A stretch of DNA of 64,000 nucleotides from contig CAMAPK010000001.1 of the NCBI GenBank assembly GCA_945860135.1, positions 124,001-188,000 on the forward strand, written 5' to 3'. Under the pieces are notes generated by a model, which was not told where the DNA came from, did not search any database, and saw only the letters and a program-made list of their open reading frames with translations. The number at the start of each line of letters is the position of its first letter. Position 1 is the first letter of the stretch. The stretch comes from Nitrosovibrio sp. Nv4. Lineage in GTDB: Bacteria > Pseudomonadota > Gammaproteobacteria > Burkholderiales > Nitrosomonadaceae. This document shows positions 49,433 to 59,775 of this stretch, one piece after another. A program made the position numbers and the translations under genes.

Positions 49433-50701
49433 ATGGCCACCAAAGACTTCTACCCTGCTAAAAAAATCAGCACGTTTTATCCGCCGCAACGCACCCTGAT
49501 GGGACCGGGGCCATCGGATACACATCCGCGCGTGCTGTCCGCCATGGCACGCCCGACTCTGGGTCACCTTGACCCGGTGTTCACTGACATGATGGAAGAG
49601 ATGAAAAGCCTGCTGCGCTATTCATTCCAGACTGCCAATTTACTGACTTTTCCGGTTTCTGGTCCGGGCTCGGTGGGGATGGAAATGTGCTTCGTCAATA
49701 TGGTCAATCCCGGTGACAAGGTGATTGTGTGCCGCAATGGCGTGTTCGGCGGACGCATGATTGAGAACGTACAGCGCTGCGGCGGTGTTGCGGTGGTGGT
49801 GGAAGATCGCTGGGGAGAGCCAGTAGATCCGCAAAAAGTGGAAGATGCGCTGAAACAGAATCCCGACGCAAAGATCGTCGCTTTCGTTCATGCCGAAACA
49901 TCCACCGGCGTATTGTCAGATGCGAAAACGCTGTGCGAGATCGCCCGTCGCCACAATTGCATGACCATAGTGGATACGGTTACTTCGTTGGGTGGTTCCC
50001 CCATCCTGACCGATGAATGGAAGATAGACGCGATTTATTCCGGCAGCCAGAAATGCCTGTCGTGCCCGCCGGGCCTGTCGCCGGTCAGCTTCTCCGAACG
50101 CGTGGTGGATCTGGTCAAGAATCGCCAGAGAAAAGTACAAAGCTGGTTCATGGATCTGAACCTGCAACTGGGTTACTGGGGTTCCAGCCGCACTTATCAC
50201 CACACCGCCCCCACCAATGCGCTGTACGCGCTGCATGAATCGCTGTTCATGCTCTATGAAGAAGGGCTGGAGCATTCCTGGGCACGCCATCAACGCAACC
50301 ATAAGGCACTGAAAGCGGGACTGGAAACCATGGGGATGGAATTTGTGGTGGCAGAAAAATATCGCCTGCCGCAATTGAATGCGGTGCACGTGCCGGCTGG
50401 CGTGGATGAGAAGGAAGTCCGGCGCAGACTGCTCGCCGACTACAGCTTGGAAATCGGTGCTGGACTGGGCGACTTCGCCGGGAAAATCTGGCGTTTCGGC
50501 CTGATGGGCTATTCCAGCAAAATCGAAAATGTGATGCTGTGCCTGAGCGCACTGGAAAATGTATTCTCCGATATGGGCAGGAAAGTCGAACCCGGCGCGG
50601 CGGAATCGGCAGCGCATCAAAGCTATGCTGCCAACCCGCTGGCGCTGCCGCAGCAGATGTCGCTGCCGCTGCATGCAGTAGCAAAAGCAGCGGGAGCCTG
50701 A
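49433..50701 (+). CDS. Class V aminotransferase (alanine/serine-glyoxylate type)
   Basis: A pyridoxal-phosphate aminotransferase of 422 residues resembling alanine-glyoxylate and serine-glyoxylate aminotransferases. The N-terminal MGPGPSDTHPRVLSAM, the VDTVTSLGGSPI cofactor segment and the Schiff-base Lys in SGSQKCLSCPPGLSP are present. In an autotroph it would turn glyoxylate into glycine during glycolate salvage. It is alone between trkH and the convergent metF. Confidence 0.88.
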   Translation: MATKDFYPAKKISTFYPPQRTLMGPGPSDTHPRVLSAMARPTLGHLDPVFTDMMEEMKSLLRYSFQTANLLTFPVSGPGSVGMEMCFVNMVNPGDKVIVCRNGVFGGRMIENVQRCGGVAVVVEDRWGEPVDPQKVEDALKQNPDAKIVAFVHAETSTGVLSDAKTLCEIARRHNCMTIVDTVTSLGGSPILTDEWKIDAIYSGSQKCLSCPPGLSPVSFSERVVDLVKNRQRKVQSWFMDLNLQLGYWGSSRTYHHTAPTNALYALHESLFMLYEEGLEHSWARHQRNHKALKAGLETMGMEFVVAEKYRLPQLNAVHVPAGVDEKEVRRRLLADYSLEIGAGLGDFAGKIWRFGLMGYSSKIENVMLCLSALENVFSDMGRKVEPGAAESAAHQSYAANPLALPQQMSLPLHAVAKAAGA

Positions 50702-50704
50702 AAC

Positions 50705-50738
50705 CATTTCCCTTCCTCGATTACGGGGAGGGGAAATG
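50705..50738. terminator. Hairpin between convergent aminotransferase and metF genes
   Basis: CATTTCCCTTCC (50705-50716) pairs with GGAGGGGAAATG (50727-50738), with one G-T wobble and a ten-base loop. It sits between two converging stop codons and is a likely bidirectional terminator, though no T run follows. Confidence 0.5.
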
Positions 50739-50763
50739 ATGTCCGCCTTGCACAAAACCTAAA

Positions 50764-51609
50764 TTACAACCCCAGGCGTTGCCAGATAGTAGTCGACAGT
50801 CCCGCCGAATTCAGCGTATAGAAATGCAGCCCCGGTGCACCCCCTTTGAGCAAGCGGTCACACAGGTCGGTCACGACATCGAGTCCGAATGCGCGAATTG
50901 ATGCACTGTCATCCCCGTAACCTTCCAGCCGCTTCCTGATCCAGCGCGGAATCTCCGCGCCGCAAGCATCCGAGAATCTCGCCAGTTGGGAAAACTTGTT
51001 GATCGGCATGATGCCGGGCACGATCGGAATGTCGATTCCCGCCGCTTCACACGCTTCAATAAAACTGAAATAGGCATCCGCATTGTAGAAGTACTGAGTA
51101 ATAGCGGAATTCGCTCCCGCCTCCACCTTACGCTTGAAGTTTTGCAAATCCTCCTGCGCCGAACGCGCCTGCGGGTGATACTCCGGGTAAGCGGCCACTT
51201 CGATGCGGAACGCATCACCGAATTCCTTGCGGATAAACGCCACCAGTTCGTTGGCGTAACGAAATTCCCCCGCCTGCGCCATACCCGATGGTAAATCGCC
51301 ACGCAGCGCGACAATATGACGGATGCCGTGGTCACGATATTTTTCCAGCATGGCACGGATGTTTTCGCCGGTCGAGCCGATACAGGAAAGATGCGGGGCA
51401 GCCGTATGTCCCTCGGCCTGAATTTCCAGCACCGCTTCGAGAGTGCGGTCGCGGGTGGAACCACCCGCACCGAAAGTCACCGAAAAGAATTTTGGACTGA
51501 GTTGCGCCAGTTGCCTGCGGGTAGCGCGCAGTTTCTCCATTCCTTCCGGCGTCTGCGGCGGGAAGAATTCAAAACTGAAAGTGGGGGTGAATTTTTTCTG
51601 TGATTCCAT
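50764..51609 (-). CDS. metF: Methylenetetrahydrofolate reductase
   Basis: Reduces methylenetetrahydrofolate to methyl-THF for methionine synthesis. The 281-residue FAD-dependent barrel has FSFEFFPPQTPEGMEKL at the N-terminus, SVTFGAGGSTRDRTL, HLSCIGSTGENI, ALRGDLPSG and the EYHPQA segment. A GGAGGGAGGCGGGAA leader gives a strong ribosome site for ATG 51609. It is 27 bases downstream of ahcY on the same strand and is probably under the same SAH riboswitch. Confidence 0.94.
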   Translation of the reverse strand: MESQKKFTPTFSFEFFPPQTPEGMEKLRATRRQLAQLSPKFFSVTFGAGGSTRDRTLEAVLEIQAEGHTAAPHLSCIGSTGENIRAMLEKYRDHGIRHIVALRGDLPSGMAQAGEFRYANELVAFIRKEFGDAFRIEVAAYPEYHPQARSAQEDLQNFKRKVEAGANSAITQYFYNADAYFSFIEACEAAGIDIPIVPGIMPINKFSQLARFSDACGAEIPRWIRKRLEGYGDDSASIRAFGLDVVTDLCDRLLKGGAPGLHFYTLNSAGLSTTIWQRLGL

Positions 51610-51636
51610 TTCCCGCCTCCCTCCACAAGCCAAGAA

Positions 51637-53076
<1,440 letters not shown>

Positions 53077-53098
53077 GGAACAATCTCCTGAAAAATGA

Positions 53099-53174
53099 AC
53101 GAGCGCCGTTGTTACGATATCCTCCATCGCCGAGCCTCGCGGGATTGTGCCCGTTGCAGCGCTCCTCAGCGTGG
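53099..53174 (-). ncRNA. SAH riboswitch upstream of ahcY
   Basis: Read on the minus strand, the leader shows the conserved core of the S-adenosylhomocysteine riboswitch: GAGGAGCGCTGCAACG, then GAGGCTCGGCG, then AACGGCGCTC, in the right order. GAGCGC pairs with GCGCTC to close the domain, and CGAGGCTCGG forms the central pairing. It ends just before the ribosome site of ahcY (53076). It is normally an ON switch for SAH recycling. Boundaries are approximate. Confidence 0.9.
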
Positions 53175-53213
53175 AGGGTAGAACTAAACTTCAACCGGTG
53201 AATCCGCTACTGT

Positions 53214-54395
53214 TCAGGCCGCTACCGCGCCCTTAATTCCCGCATCAGCGCGAAGCTGTGCCGCCTTGTCAGTCGCTTCCCAGGTGAATTCCGGCTCGTC
53301 CCGGCCAAAGTGGCCATAAGCAGCGGTCTTGGCGTAAATCGGACGCAGCAGATTGAGAGAATGAATGATGGCACGTGGACGCAAGTCGAAATGCCGTTCG
53401 ATCAGTTTGGCTATTTCGTCGTCAGAAATTTTTCCCGTGCCGAAAGTGTCGACCATCAGCGAAACCGGGCGCGCCACGCCAATGGCGTAGGCTACCTGTA
53501 CTTCGCACCTGCTGGCGATACCGGCAGCAACGATGTTCTTGGCCACATACCGCCCGGCGTAAGCCGCCGAACGATCCACCTTGGACGGATCCTTGCCGGA
53601 AAAAGCGCCGCCGCCGTGATGCGCCGCACCACCATAGGTATCCACGATGATCTTGCGGCCGGTCAAGCCACAGTCACCCATCGGCCCGCCCACCACAAAA
53701 CGTCCGGTAGGATTAACCAGATAACGCGTATCGCTGCTCAGCATGCTTTTGGGGATCACTGGTTTAATGATCTCCTCGATTACCGCTTCCGACAACTCTG
53801 CATGAGAAATGTCCGGATGATGCTGGGTGGATACCACCACGGTCTCGACCCGCTGCGGCCTGCCGTTCAGGTAGCTCACCGACACCTGCGACTTGGCGTC
53901 GGGACGCAGCCACGTCAGGCGTCCGTCTTTTCTCAGTTCCGCTTGCCGTTCCATCAAACGGTGAGCATAGTAAATCGGCATCGGCATCAATTGCGGCGTC
54001 TCATCGCAGGCATAGCCGAACATGAGCCCTTGATCGCCCGCACCCTGATCCATTTCCTGTTCTTTGGTACGGTTGACCCCCTGGGCGATGTCGGGTGACT
54101 GCTTGTTGAAAGCGGTCAGCACCGCGCAGGTAGTGGAATCAAAACCAATGTCGGAGCTGGTGTAACCGATGCGCTTGACGGTCTCGCGCGCGACCACATT
54201 GTAATCCACCGAAGCATGGGTGGTGATTTCACCCGACATCACAATCAGCCCGGTGCTGCACAGGGTTTCGCAGGCTACCCGCGCATTGGCATCCTGGGCC
54301 AGAATCGCGTCCAGGACTGAATCGGAAATTTGATCGGCCACCTTGTCGGGATGGCCTTCGGATACGGATTCGGAAGTAAAAAGATATGCGCTCAT
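53214..54395 (-). CDS. metK: S-adenosylmethionine synthase
   Basis: Makes SAM from methionine and ATP. The 393-residue protein begins [20 protein letters not shown] and contains [16 protein letters not shown], the [21 protein letters not shown] loop in two overlapping blocks, and [19 protein letters not shown]. It lies upstream of the ahcY riboswitch on the same strand; the 137-base gap holds the switch. I looked for a SAM riboswitch in its own leader and saw none. Confidence 0.96.
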   Translation of the reverse strand: MSAYLFTSESVSEGHPDKVADQISDSVLDAILAQDANARVACETLCSTGLIVMSGEITTHASVDYNVVARETVKRIGYTSSDIGFDSTTCAVLTAFNKQSPDIAQGVNRTKEQEMDQGAGDQGLMFGYACDETPQLMPMPIYYAHRLMERQAELRKDGRLTWLRPDAKSQVSVSYLNGRPQRVETVVVSTQHHPDISHAELSEAVIEEIIKPVIPKSMLSSDTRYLVNPTGRFVVGGPMGDCGLTGRKIIVDTYGGAAHHGGGAFSGKDPSKVDRSAAYAGRYVAKNIVAAGIASRCEVQVAYAIGVARPVSLMVDTFGTGKISDDEIAKLIERHFDLRPRAIIHSLNLLRPIYAKTAAYGHFGRDEPEFTWEATDKAAQLRADAGIKGAVAA

Positions 54396-54468
54396 GTTTT
54401 CCAGCTAATTAGGGTTTGAAAAAGCCTCGTAGGATAGCAGATTATGCCTCTTGCAAGAAGCCTCCCCA

Positions 54469-54515
54469 CTTCCCACTTCCCACTTACTACTTACTACTTA
54501 CTACTTACTACTTAC
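54469..54515. repeat. Heptanucleotide tandem repeat
   Basis: Two copies of CTTCCCA (54469-54482) are followed by four full and one partial copy of CTTACTA (54483-54515). The tract reaches into the last codons of the DUF2024 gene on the minus strand (54508 onward) and lies in the gap before metK. It is likely prone to slippage; a length change could alter the spacing between the DUF2024 gene and metK. Confidence 0.8.
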
Positions 54516-54765
54516 AACCTTCCATCTTGTAGATGAAATAACCATCCTTGTTAATTGCGTCGACAACATTAGGAGGTGCGCTCTGACTGTGACAGAAACT
54601 GCATTCCCTGCTCGTGACGGTAGCATCCTCTTCGCCGATCGAGGTCAGCCACTGTTTGGCATACTCGACCGCTTTCGGATCGTCTTTCACTGCAGTGAAG
54701 ACATCAAAGTGCATGGTGTGGCCATCCTTGGCTTTGACATAAGTGTCATAAACGTGCATTTGCAT
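54508..54765 (-). CDS. DUF2024 family protein
   Basis: An 85-residue protein matching the DUF2024 family (MHVYDTYVKAKDGHTMHFDV; KQWLTSIGEEDATVTSRECS followed by FCHSQ). The Cys-x-x-Cys in ECSFCHS suggests metal or redox chemistry, but function is unknown. Start 54765 has an AGAGGAAT ribosome site. It runs toward metK; the heptamer tract lies at and beyond its stop. Confidence 0.8.
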   Translation of the reverse strand: MQMHVYDTYVKAKDGHTMHFDVFTAVKDDPKAVEYAKQWLTSIGEEDATVTSRECSFCHSQSAPPNVVDAINKDGYFIYKMEGCK

Positions 54766-54919
54766 AATTATTCCTCTATAAATTAAGGTCTTGGGAAACT
54801 GAAGCGGACTCTGCCTCAGTGGCTCAATTGATTCGCCGCATAGGCTACCACGGCGCTGGTAAAAGTGGAATGCGGTTTCTTTCGAGTGCACATAGCAAGA
54901 TTGATGCAGTCCTGCTTTA

Positions 54920-54937
54920 TGTCACAATACTGTAATA
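54920..54937 (+). promoter_or_regulatory. Putative Pho box upstream of pstS
   Basis: TGTCACA (54920-54926) and TGTAATA (54931-54937) are two direct heptamers 11 bases apart, the spacing of a PhoB half-site pair, about 70 bases upstream of pstS. The match to CTGTCAT is partial but supported by the function of the gene. Confidence 0.6.
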
Positions 54938-55001
54938 TTAATAGTCCATTATATTAATGTTGCCATGTGGCGGCCATCTGATCAAACAAATGGAGGATGT
55001 A

Positions 55002-56021
55002 ATGTTGCGATCGCACAATCTTAAAGTACTGGGCATGTTCACCGTATTGGCTGCGTTAACTGGCGCCGCCGGTATTGCGAGTGCGCAATCGGTTGTCAAA
55101 ATTGACGGTTCCAGCACCGTTTATCCTATCACCGAAGCGGTAGCAGAGGACTACCAGATAGCCAAAAAAGGTGCGGTCAAGGTGACGGTCGGCATCTCCG
55201 GTACGGGTGGCGGCTTCAAGAAATTCTGCCGTGGCGAGATCGATATCGCCAACGCTTCCCGCCCTATTCAGCGAAAGGAAATGGAAGAGTGCAAGAAAGC
55301 CGGTGTGCAATATGTTGAAATGCCGGTGGCGTACGATGCGTTGACCGTGGCGATAAATCCGAGGAACACCTGGAGCAAAACCATGACCGTCGCGGAATTG
55401 AAGAAAATCTGGGAACCGTCCGCCCAAGGCAAAATCACCAAATGGAATCAGATAAACCCGGCCTGGCCTGATGAAACCTTCAAGCTCTACGGTGCGGGTG
55501 CGGATTCCGGCACTTTTGACTATTTTACTGAAGCCATCGTTGGCAAGGCCAAATCGAGTCGTGGCGACTTCACCGCTTCCGAAGACGACAACGTCCTGGT
55601 ACAAGGGGTAGCGAGCGACAAGAACGGATTGGGTTTCTTCGGTTTTGCCTATTACATCGAAAATCAGAAAAAAGTCACCGCAGTTGCGATAGATAGCGGT
55701 AAGGGCGGCGTTATCCCGTCTGCCGAAACAGTAGAGGATGCAAGTTACCAGCCTTTGGCCCGGCCCATTTTTATCTATGTGAACATCAAGTCAGCGGAAA
55801 AACCCGAGGTCAAGGAGTTTGTTACGTTCTATATGAAGAATGCGCTTACCCTGGTGAAAGAAGTCCAGTATTTCCCGTTACCGCCAAGTGCCTACACCGC
55901 CATCATGCAGAACTTCACCAACAAGAGGCTGGGAACGGTATTTGGTGGCATATCGGCAGTGGGCCTCTCGATCAGCGAACTGCTCAAGCGCGAAGCCCGG
56001 CTGGAATTCGAACATAATTGA
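55002..56021 (+). CDS. pstS: Phosphate ABC transporter substrate-binding protein
   Basis: A periplasmic phosphate-binding protein, 339 residues. The signal peptide ends near residue 28 (GIASA), then [40 protein letters not shown] and [16 protein letters not shown] supply the phosphate-binding Ser/Thr/Asp set, typical of the PstS/SphX type. GGAGG six bases upstream fixes ATG 55002. The transporter genes pstCAB are not next to it; it stands alone with a Pho box, followed by the porin. Such orphan pstS genes are often induced by phosphate limitation. Confidence 0.92.
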   Translation: MLRSHNLKVLGMFTVLAALTGAAGIASAQSVVKIDGSSTVYPITEAVAEDYQIAKKGAVKVTVGISGTGGGFKKFCRGEIDIANASRPIQRKEMEECKKAGVQYVEMPVAYDALTVAINPRNTWSKTMTVAELKKIWEPSAQGKITKWNQINPAWPDETFKLYGAGADSGTFDYFTEAIVGKAKSSRGDFTASEDDNVLVQGVASDKNGLGFFGFAYYIENQKKVTAVAIDSGKGGVIPSAETVEDASYQPLARPIFIYVNIKSAEKPEVKEFVTFYMKNALTLVKEVQYFPLPPSAYTAIMQNFTNKRLGTVFGGISAVGLSISELLKREARLEFEHN

Positions 56022-56233
56022 TGGTCGAATTCATCCTGTATCGTCTTTGTTGAAGTGTTACCTGAATAATCCCACCGTGGGGTGCGCGCCGCAGGCCGCA
56101 CCCCATCTTAATTTCTGTCTGCTCCCCGCTCGATTCGCATTCACTCTCTTCTCTGCAGCGTAGTCTTTTCTGACTAGCTTTGACTTGTTCTTGGTAGATT
56201 CGTAGACCATTCCAACTAGCCACTTATTTTAAT

Positions 56234-56272
56234 TGTCATAGAACTGTCATAAAGTCGTAACAGGGATGTCAT
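56234..56272 (+). promoter_or_regulatory. Putative Pho box upstream of the porin gene
   Basis: TGTCATA at 56234 and TGTCATA at 56245 are 11 bases apart, and a third TGTCATA begins at 56267. The half-sites match the PhoB consensus (CTGTCAT) better than those at pstS. They lie about 55-90 bases upstream of the porin start. The rest of 56022-56326 holds no gene. Confidence 0.8.
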
Positions 56273-56326
56273 AACTCATCGGTACCATCCCCTCAGTTTC
56301 ATTAATCATAACTCTGAGGGGGAAAT

Positions 56327-58060
56327 ATGAAGTTATCCAGAATTACGGTGGCAGTGATTGCTGTGCTGGGCGCAGGCTTGGGTGCTGGCATGGCATCCAG
56401 CGCTTTTGCCCTTGATCTTTACATGGACAAGAAAACCAAGCAGCTCTATGCAGAACCTGGACCCGGCCGCGAGCGCCTCGGTTCTTTCAAGAAAGTCGAC
56501 GATGCTCCCGCAGAATCCGCAGCAAAAACAGTCACGGCTGAATCACCCCCGGTTCCTAGAGACAGGTCAGCGGCGATGAGAGAGAAGATGGCAGGTGCCC
56601 GTCTTCTCAACGATGTCGCGGTGCTGCAGGAGCATGTCAAGGAAATCGAGAAAGTTCACATGAAATTCGATGACCGTGGTTTGCATTTTGAAACCAAGGA
56701 CGGCAACTTTTCAATGTCGTGGAATGGACGGTTACAAGCCGCTTCACAGTACAACTTCATCAATGAAGTTGACCCCAACACCCCTTATCTTGTTGGCTCA
56801 ACCTCTACTGCGAGCTTACCCAATGAGTTGAACAGCGGCATGAATATCCGCCGGGCACGTCTAGGTGCCGAGGGTACCTTCATGAAGATCTTTGATTACA
56901 AGTTTGAATACGACTTTAGCCGCGGCAATGGCTCGGTGGGATCCGGAATTACCGATGCGTTCGTGCGGATGAACCAGACCAACGCCTTGTCATATAAGCT
57001 CGGCTCCTTCAAGGAACCGTTCAGTCTGGAAGAAGCCGCCAGTAACCGCTACCTCACCTTTATTGAACGTCACATGTCGGTCAACGCGTTCGTCGACAAC
57101 CCCAACACCTACAAAACCGGTATCGGTGCTAACTACGCGATTCCGCGCTGGCAGACCGGGTGGGCCTTCATGACAGAACCAATTGGCGCCTGGTCGGCCG
57201 CCTCTACCTCGGTTAATGCGAACGGCAACCAGAGCCGCAACAATGGTTCGGGCGACAGCGGCTGGGAAGCCATCGGCCGTATATCCGGCAGGCCGTGGAT
57301 GCAAGACGAGACCCACTTCGTTCATGTCGGTGCTTCCGCAGGGCATACCGATGTCAATAACCAGTACAAGTCTGATGGAACCTTTCAAGGTGCGGGGGGC
57401 ACGGGCGGCGGGGGCGGGATGGCTTTTTTTGCTTTCCCCGGAACCAACGTGGACCGCACCAATATGCTGAATACCGGAAACTTGACTCATGGAAATGTAG
57501 GGGCTGCGAATCAGGTCAGGATAGACAGCTATGACCGGATGGCAGCAGAACTCTGGTTGAATCACGGCCCGTGGTCAGCTCAAGGTGAATACCTGCGCAC
57601 CAATCTCAATGGCTTGGGGTATACCGGCGAACATCTGACCGGCGCCTACGGATTTCTTAGTTACTTCCTGACCGGCGAATCCAAGGCTTACCACGTCAGA
57701 AACGGCGCGGCGAATCGGATAAGGCCCAGACAACCCTTCCAATGGAGCAAGAATGGCGGCTGGGGAGCATGGGAGGTCGCCGCCGGTTATGACTACATCG
57801 ACATGAACAGTGGGATCGTCAAGGGCGGCAGTGCCAAGATGGCCAGAATAGGTCTTAACTGGTACCCCCATTCGAACGTCAAATGGCAGGCCAACATTCA
57901 GCATGTATTGGATGTGAATACAGCAGGAACTCCGCGCAATGAGACTTCAACAACGGGCAGCCCTAACACTGGATTCTCAGGTGGTGCTGGCGCACGTACC
58001 AACGGCTTTCACAATGCCGATCTGACTGTATTCATGACACAGCTTCAGGTCGATTTTTAA
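56327..58060 (+). CDS. Phosphate-selective porin (OprO/OprP type)
   Basis: A 577-residue outer-membrane porin of the OprO/OprP family. The signal peptide ends near residue 28 (SSAFA). A coiled-coil-like N-terminal segment (residues about 75-115) precedes the barrel, which contains the family-typical GMNIRRARLGAEG, FKYEYDFSRG-like FEYDFSRGNG, LGSFKEPFSLEEAASNRYLTF and the NWYPHSNVKWQANIQHV close. It ends in Phe (LQVDF), the outer-membrane insertion signal. A strong upstream Pho box fits phosphate-starvation induction with pstS. Confidence 0.9.
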   Translation: MKLSRITVAVIAVLGAGLGAGMASSAFALDLYMDKKTKQLYAEPGPGRERLGSFKKVDDAPAESAAKTVTAESPPVPRDRSAAMREKMAGARLLNDVAVLQEHVKEIEKVHMKFDDRGLHFETKDGNFSMSWNGRLQAASQYNFINEVDPNTPYLVGSTSTASLPNELNSGMNIRRARLGAEGTFMKIFDYKFEYDFSRGNGSVGSGITDAFVRMNQTNALSYKLGSFKEPFSLEEAASNRYLTFIERHMSVNAFVDNPNTYKTGIGANYAIPRWQTGWAFMTEPIGAWSAASTSVNANGNQSRNNGSGDSGWEAIGRISGRPWMQDETHFVHVGASAGHTDVNNQYKSDGTFQGAGGTGGGGGMAFFAFPGTNVDRTNMLNTGNLTHGNVGAANQVRIDSYDRMAAELWLNHGPWSAQGEYLRTNLNGLGYTGEHLTGAYGFLSYFLTGESKAYHVRNGAANRIRPRQPFQWSKNGGWGAWEVAAGYDYIDMNSGIVKGGSAKMARIGLNWYPHSNVKWQANIQHVLDVNTAGTPRNETSTTGSPNTGFSGGAGARTNGFHNADLTVFMTQLQVDF

Positions 58061-58095
58061 AGCAGTACAAACAACATACAACTGAGCGCACCACC

Positions 58096-58126
58096 CGAAG
58101 GCTCCGGATGATCTCCGGAGCCTTCG
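58096..58126. terminator. Hairpin after the porin gene
   Basis: CGAAGGCTCCGGA (58096-58108) pairs perfectly with TCCGGAGCCTTCG (58114-58126) around a five-base loop. It lies about 35 bases past the porin stop. No T run follows, so termination may be Rho-assisted or the hairpin may stabilise the 3' end. From here to 58395 I see no gene, only a promoter. Confidence 0.7.
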
Positions 58127-58331
58127 TCACGAGTGAGGCCTCCTGTTTACCGGAGCCAGAATTCTTGCTGTCTGGCTGTCAGGCCATCTGTGCTGCCTGG
58201 TAAGGAACCTCTCTCCCTCCCCACTCCATATCCTCATTCAGCACACCACGCCAAGCAACCCACCCGCAATTCGCTGCCCGGCTTTTCCATTCCTGGCGGG
58301 CAAATATTCGCAATCCATTCCGCACAACATA

Positions 58332-58360
58332 CTGGCAATCAGATTCCTGTCTGCTATAAA
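58332..58360 (+). promoter_or_regulatory. Putative sigma-70 promoter for the secreted-peptide pair
   Basis: CTGGCA (58332-58337) and TATAAA (58355-58360) are 17 bases apart, ending about 35 bases before the first small gene's ATG. The -10 matches five of six consensus bases. Confidence 0.5.
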
Positions 58361-58395
58361 TAGAAAGCGTTCGACTTGCTCAAAGAGGCTGTGCC

Positions 58396-58548
58396 ATGTG
58401 CCAACTCGGCAAATCTGTATCTACCGCGGCATTAGCAGGAATGATGTTTGTTTCGTCTGCCGTCATGGCGCAACGGGTAATCATTCCCACGCCGATGCCG
58501 GCCGGCGTTATCAACCCGATCGTAGTAATGCCCGACCCGTATTTTTAA
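58396..58548 (+). CDS. Small secreted proline-rich peptide
   Basis: A 50-residue frame with an AAAGAGG ribosome site. A signal peptide (STAALAGMMFVSSAVMA) is followed by a short mature part rich in Pro, Val and Ile (QRVIIPTPMPAGVINPIVVM then PDPYF). The next gene starts 12 bases later with its own AAGGAG site, so the two are co-expressed. No family recognised. Confidence 0.6.
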   Translation: MCQLGKSVSTAALAGMMFVSSAVMAQRVIIPTPMPAGVINPIVVMPDPYF

Positions 58549-58559
58549 AGGAGAAAATC

Positions 58560-58901
58560 ATGTACACCGGAATGCAACGAATTGGCACGATGATGAGTAC
58601 GCTACTCTTGATCCTCTTCCTGGGCACAGTTGCCCATGCTGCCGATCCCAAGACTACGAAACAGCAGTATCCGGTCGAAAAGATGGAACTGCAGATCTCC
58701 AAGGATGGGAAAACTATCGTTGATCAGAATGGACGGGAGGTTGCCCGGTTTGTTAAAGACATGCAGGTACGGCCGGTGGAAGGGGCAACCCAAAGCTTGC
58801 CGGGATGCCAAGTCTGCACAGATGAATGCATCATCTACGAGGGGGAGCGATGCGTGAAGAAAATCCGTTCCTGCACGTGGGACTTCGACTGCAAGCGATA
58901 A
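58560..58901 (+). CDS. Small secreted cysteine-rich protein
   Basis: A 113-residue protein with an AAGGAG ribosome site and a signal peptide ending near VAHA. The mature part has a beta-strand-like segment (KMELQISKDGKTIVDQNGRE) and a C-terminal Cys-rich tail with six cysteines: CQVC, then C, C, C and C (CQVCTDECIIYEG, ERCVKKIRSCTWDFDCKR). It may form disulfides or bind metal. Function unknown; found with the proline-rich peptide. Confidence 0.65.
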   Translation: MYTGMQRIGTMMSTLLLILFLGTVAHAADPKTTKQQYPVEKMELQISKDGKTIVDQNGREVARFVKDMQVRPVEGATQSLPGCQVCTDECIIYEGERCVKKIRSCTWDFDCKR

Positions 58902-58941
58902 TAGCCGCGCGGCATTAAAACGCGATCAGCATCAGTATCTC

Positions 58942-58968
58942 AGGCCTCGGCGCATTCTGCCGAGGCCT
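58942..58968 (+). terminator. Terminator-like hairpin after the secreted pair
   Basis: AGGCCTCGGC (58942-58951) pairs with GCCGAGGCCT (58959-58968) around a seven-base loop, followed by CCGGGTTT. It lies about 40 bases past the stop of the cysteine-rich protein gene. Confidence 0.65.
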
Positions 58969-59086
58969 CCGGGTTTCATGACAATCGGTTGACTTTCATG
59001 GTCGAAACCTTACAATCTTCACAGTCCTGCCCAGCGCTTGCTGATTGCAGTCCGTCGTGCCCCAAGAAATTTCTCACCGAAACTCC

Positions 59087-59728
59087 ATGTACCGTATCGC
59101 CGCTTTTGCTCTCGCTGTCATCTCCGTCGTTCCATTTGCGTGGGCGCTCGATGTGAAGAGTCCCGGTCCGGACTGGACTGAAGCCAACCGCACTGCTGAG
59201 TTGGTCATCTTCACCAAAGACGTGACGGAGGGCCGCAGGATCATGGCAGTCGCCGAAGTAGATGCCCCGCCGGAAATTGTCTTCAATGTCGTCAGTGACT
59301 TCGACAACTACCGGGATTTCATGCCTTATGTGGAAGAATCACGAGTGCTCAGCCGAACGAGCGACAGCGAGCTCCTGTCGTACCAGCGCATCGCCCCGCC
59401 TTTCGTAAGCGAGCGCGACTACCCGCTTAAATTCACGCTGACGCGCGGTACGCCCGCGAACGGTGGTGTGTTCAAGACCGAGTGGAGCGCAGTCCCCAAA
59501 ACCCTGCCCAAGATCAAAGGCATCGTGCGCATCGCGCTCAACGACGGCTCCTGGCTGATGGAACCGCTTGATGGCGGCAAGCGCACGCGTCTCACCTACA
59601 CGTTGCTCACCCACCCGGGTGGCCTGATTCCAAACTTTGTCGCGAACCTGTCGAACACGGTTGTAATCCCGAAACTGTTCGCGGCCGTGAAAAAACGCGC
59701 CGCTGAGAAAAAGGGTGCGGCGAAGTAG
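59087..59728 (+). CDS. START/SRPBCC-like exported protein
   Basis: A 213-residue protein with a signal peptide (YRIAAFALAVISVVPFAWA) and a body of the START / polyketide cyclase-like fold (MAVAEVDAPPEIVFNVVSDF, DNYRDFMPYVEESRVLS, FVSERDYPLKFTL). The fold binds a hydrophobic ligand in a cavity. The C-terminus is Lys/Ala-rich. Periplasmic location is inferred; the ligand is unknown. ATG 59087 is chosen because it starts the signal peptide. Confidence 0.75.
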   Translation: MYRIAAFALAVISVVPFAWALDVKSPGPDWTEANRTAELVIFTKDVTEGRRIMAVAEVDAPPEIVFNVVSDFDNYRDFMPYVEESRVLSRTSDSELLSYQRIAPPFVSERDYPLKFTLTRGTPANGGVFKTEWSAVPKTLPKIKGIVRIALNDGSWLMEPLDGGKRTRLTYTLLTHPGGLIPNFVANLSNTVVIPKLFAAVKKRAAEKKGAAK

Positions 59729-59775
59729 CACTCTGGTAATTCGCCTGACATCCAATAACAGGCACGGATCAAAAC

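Noticed and set aside
54396-54470. Possible SAM riboswitch ahead of metK
   Set aside because: The leader is short, partly repetitive and shows none of the conserved SAM-I, SAM-II or SAM-IV core elements I looked for.
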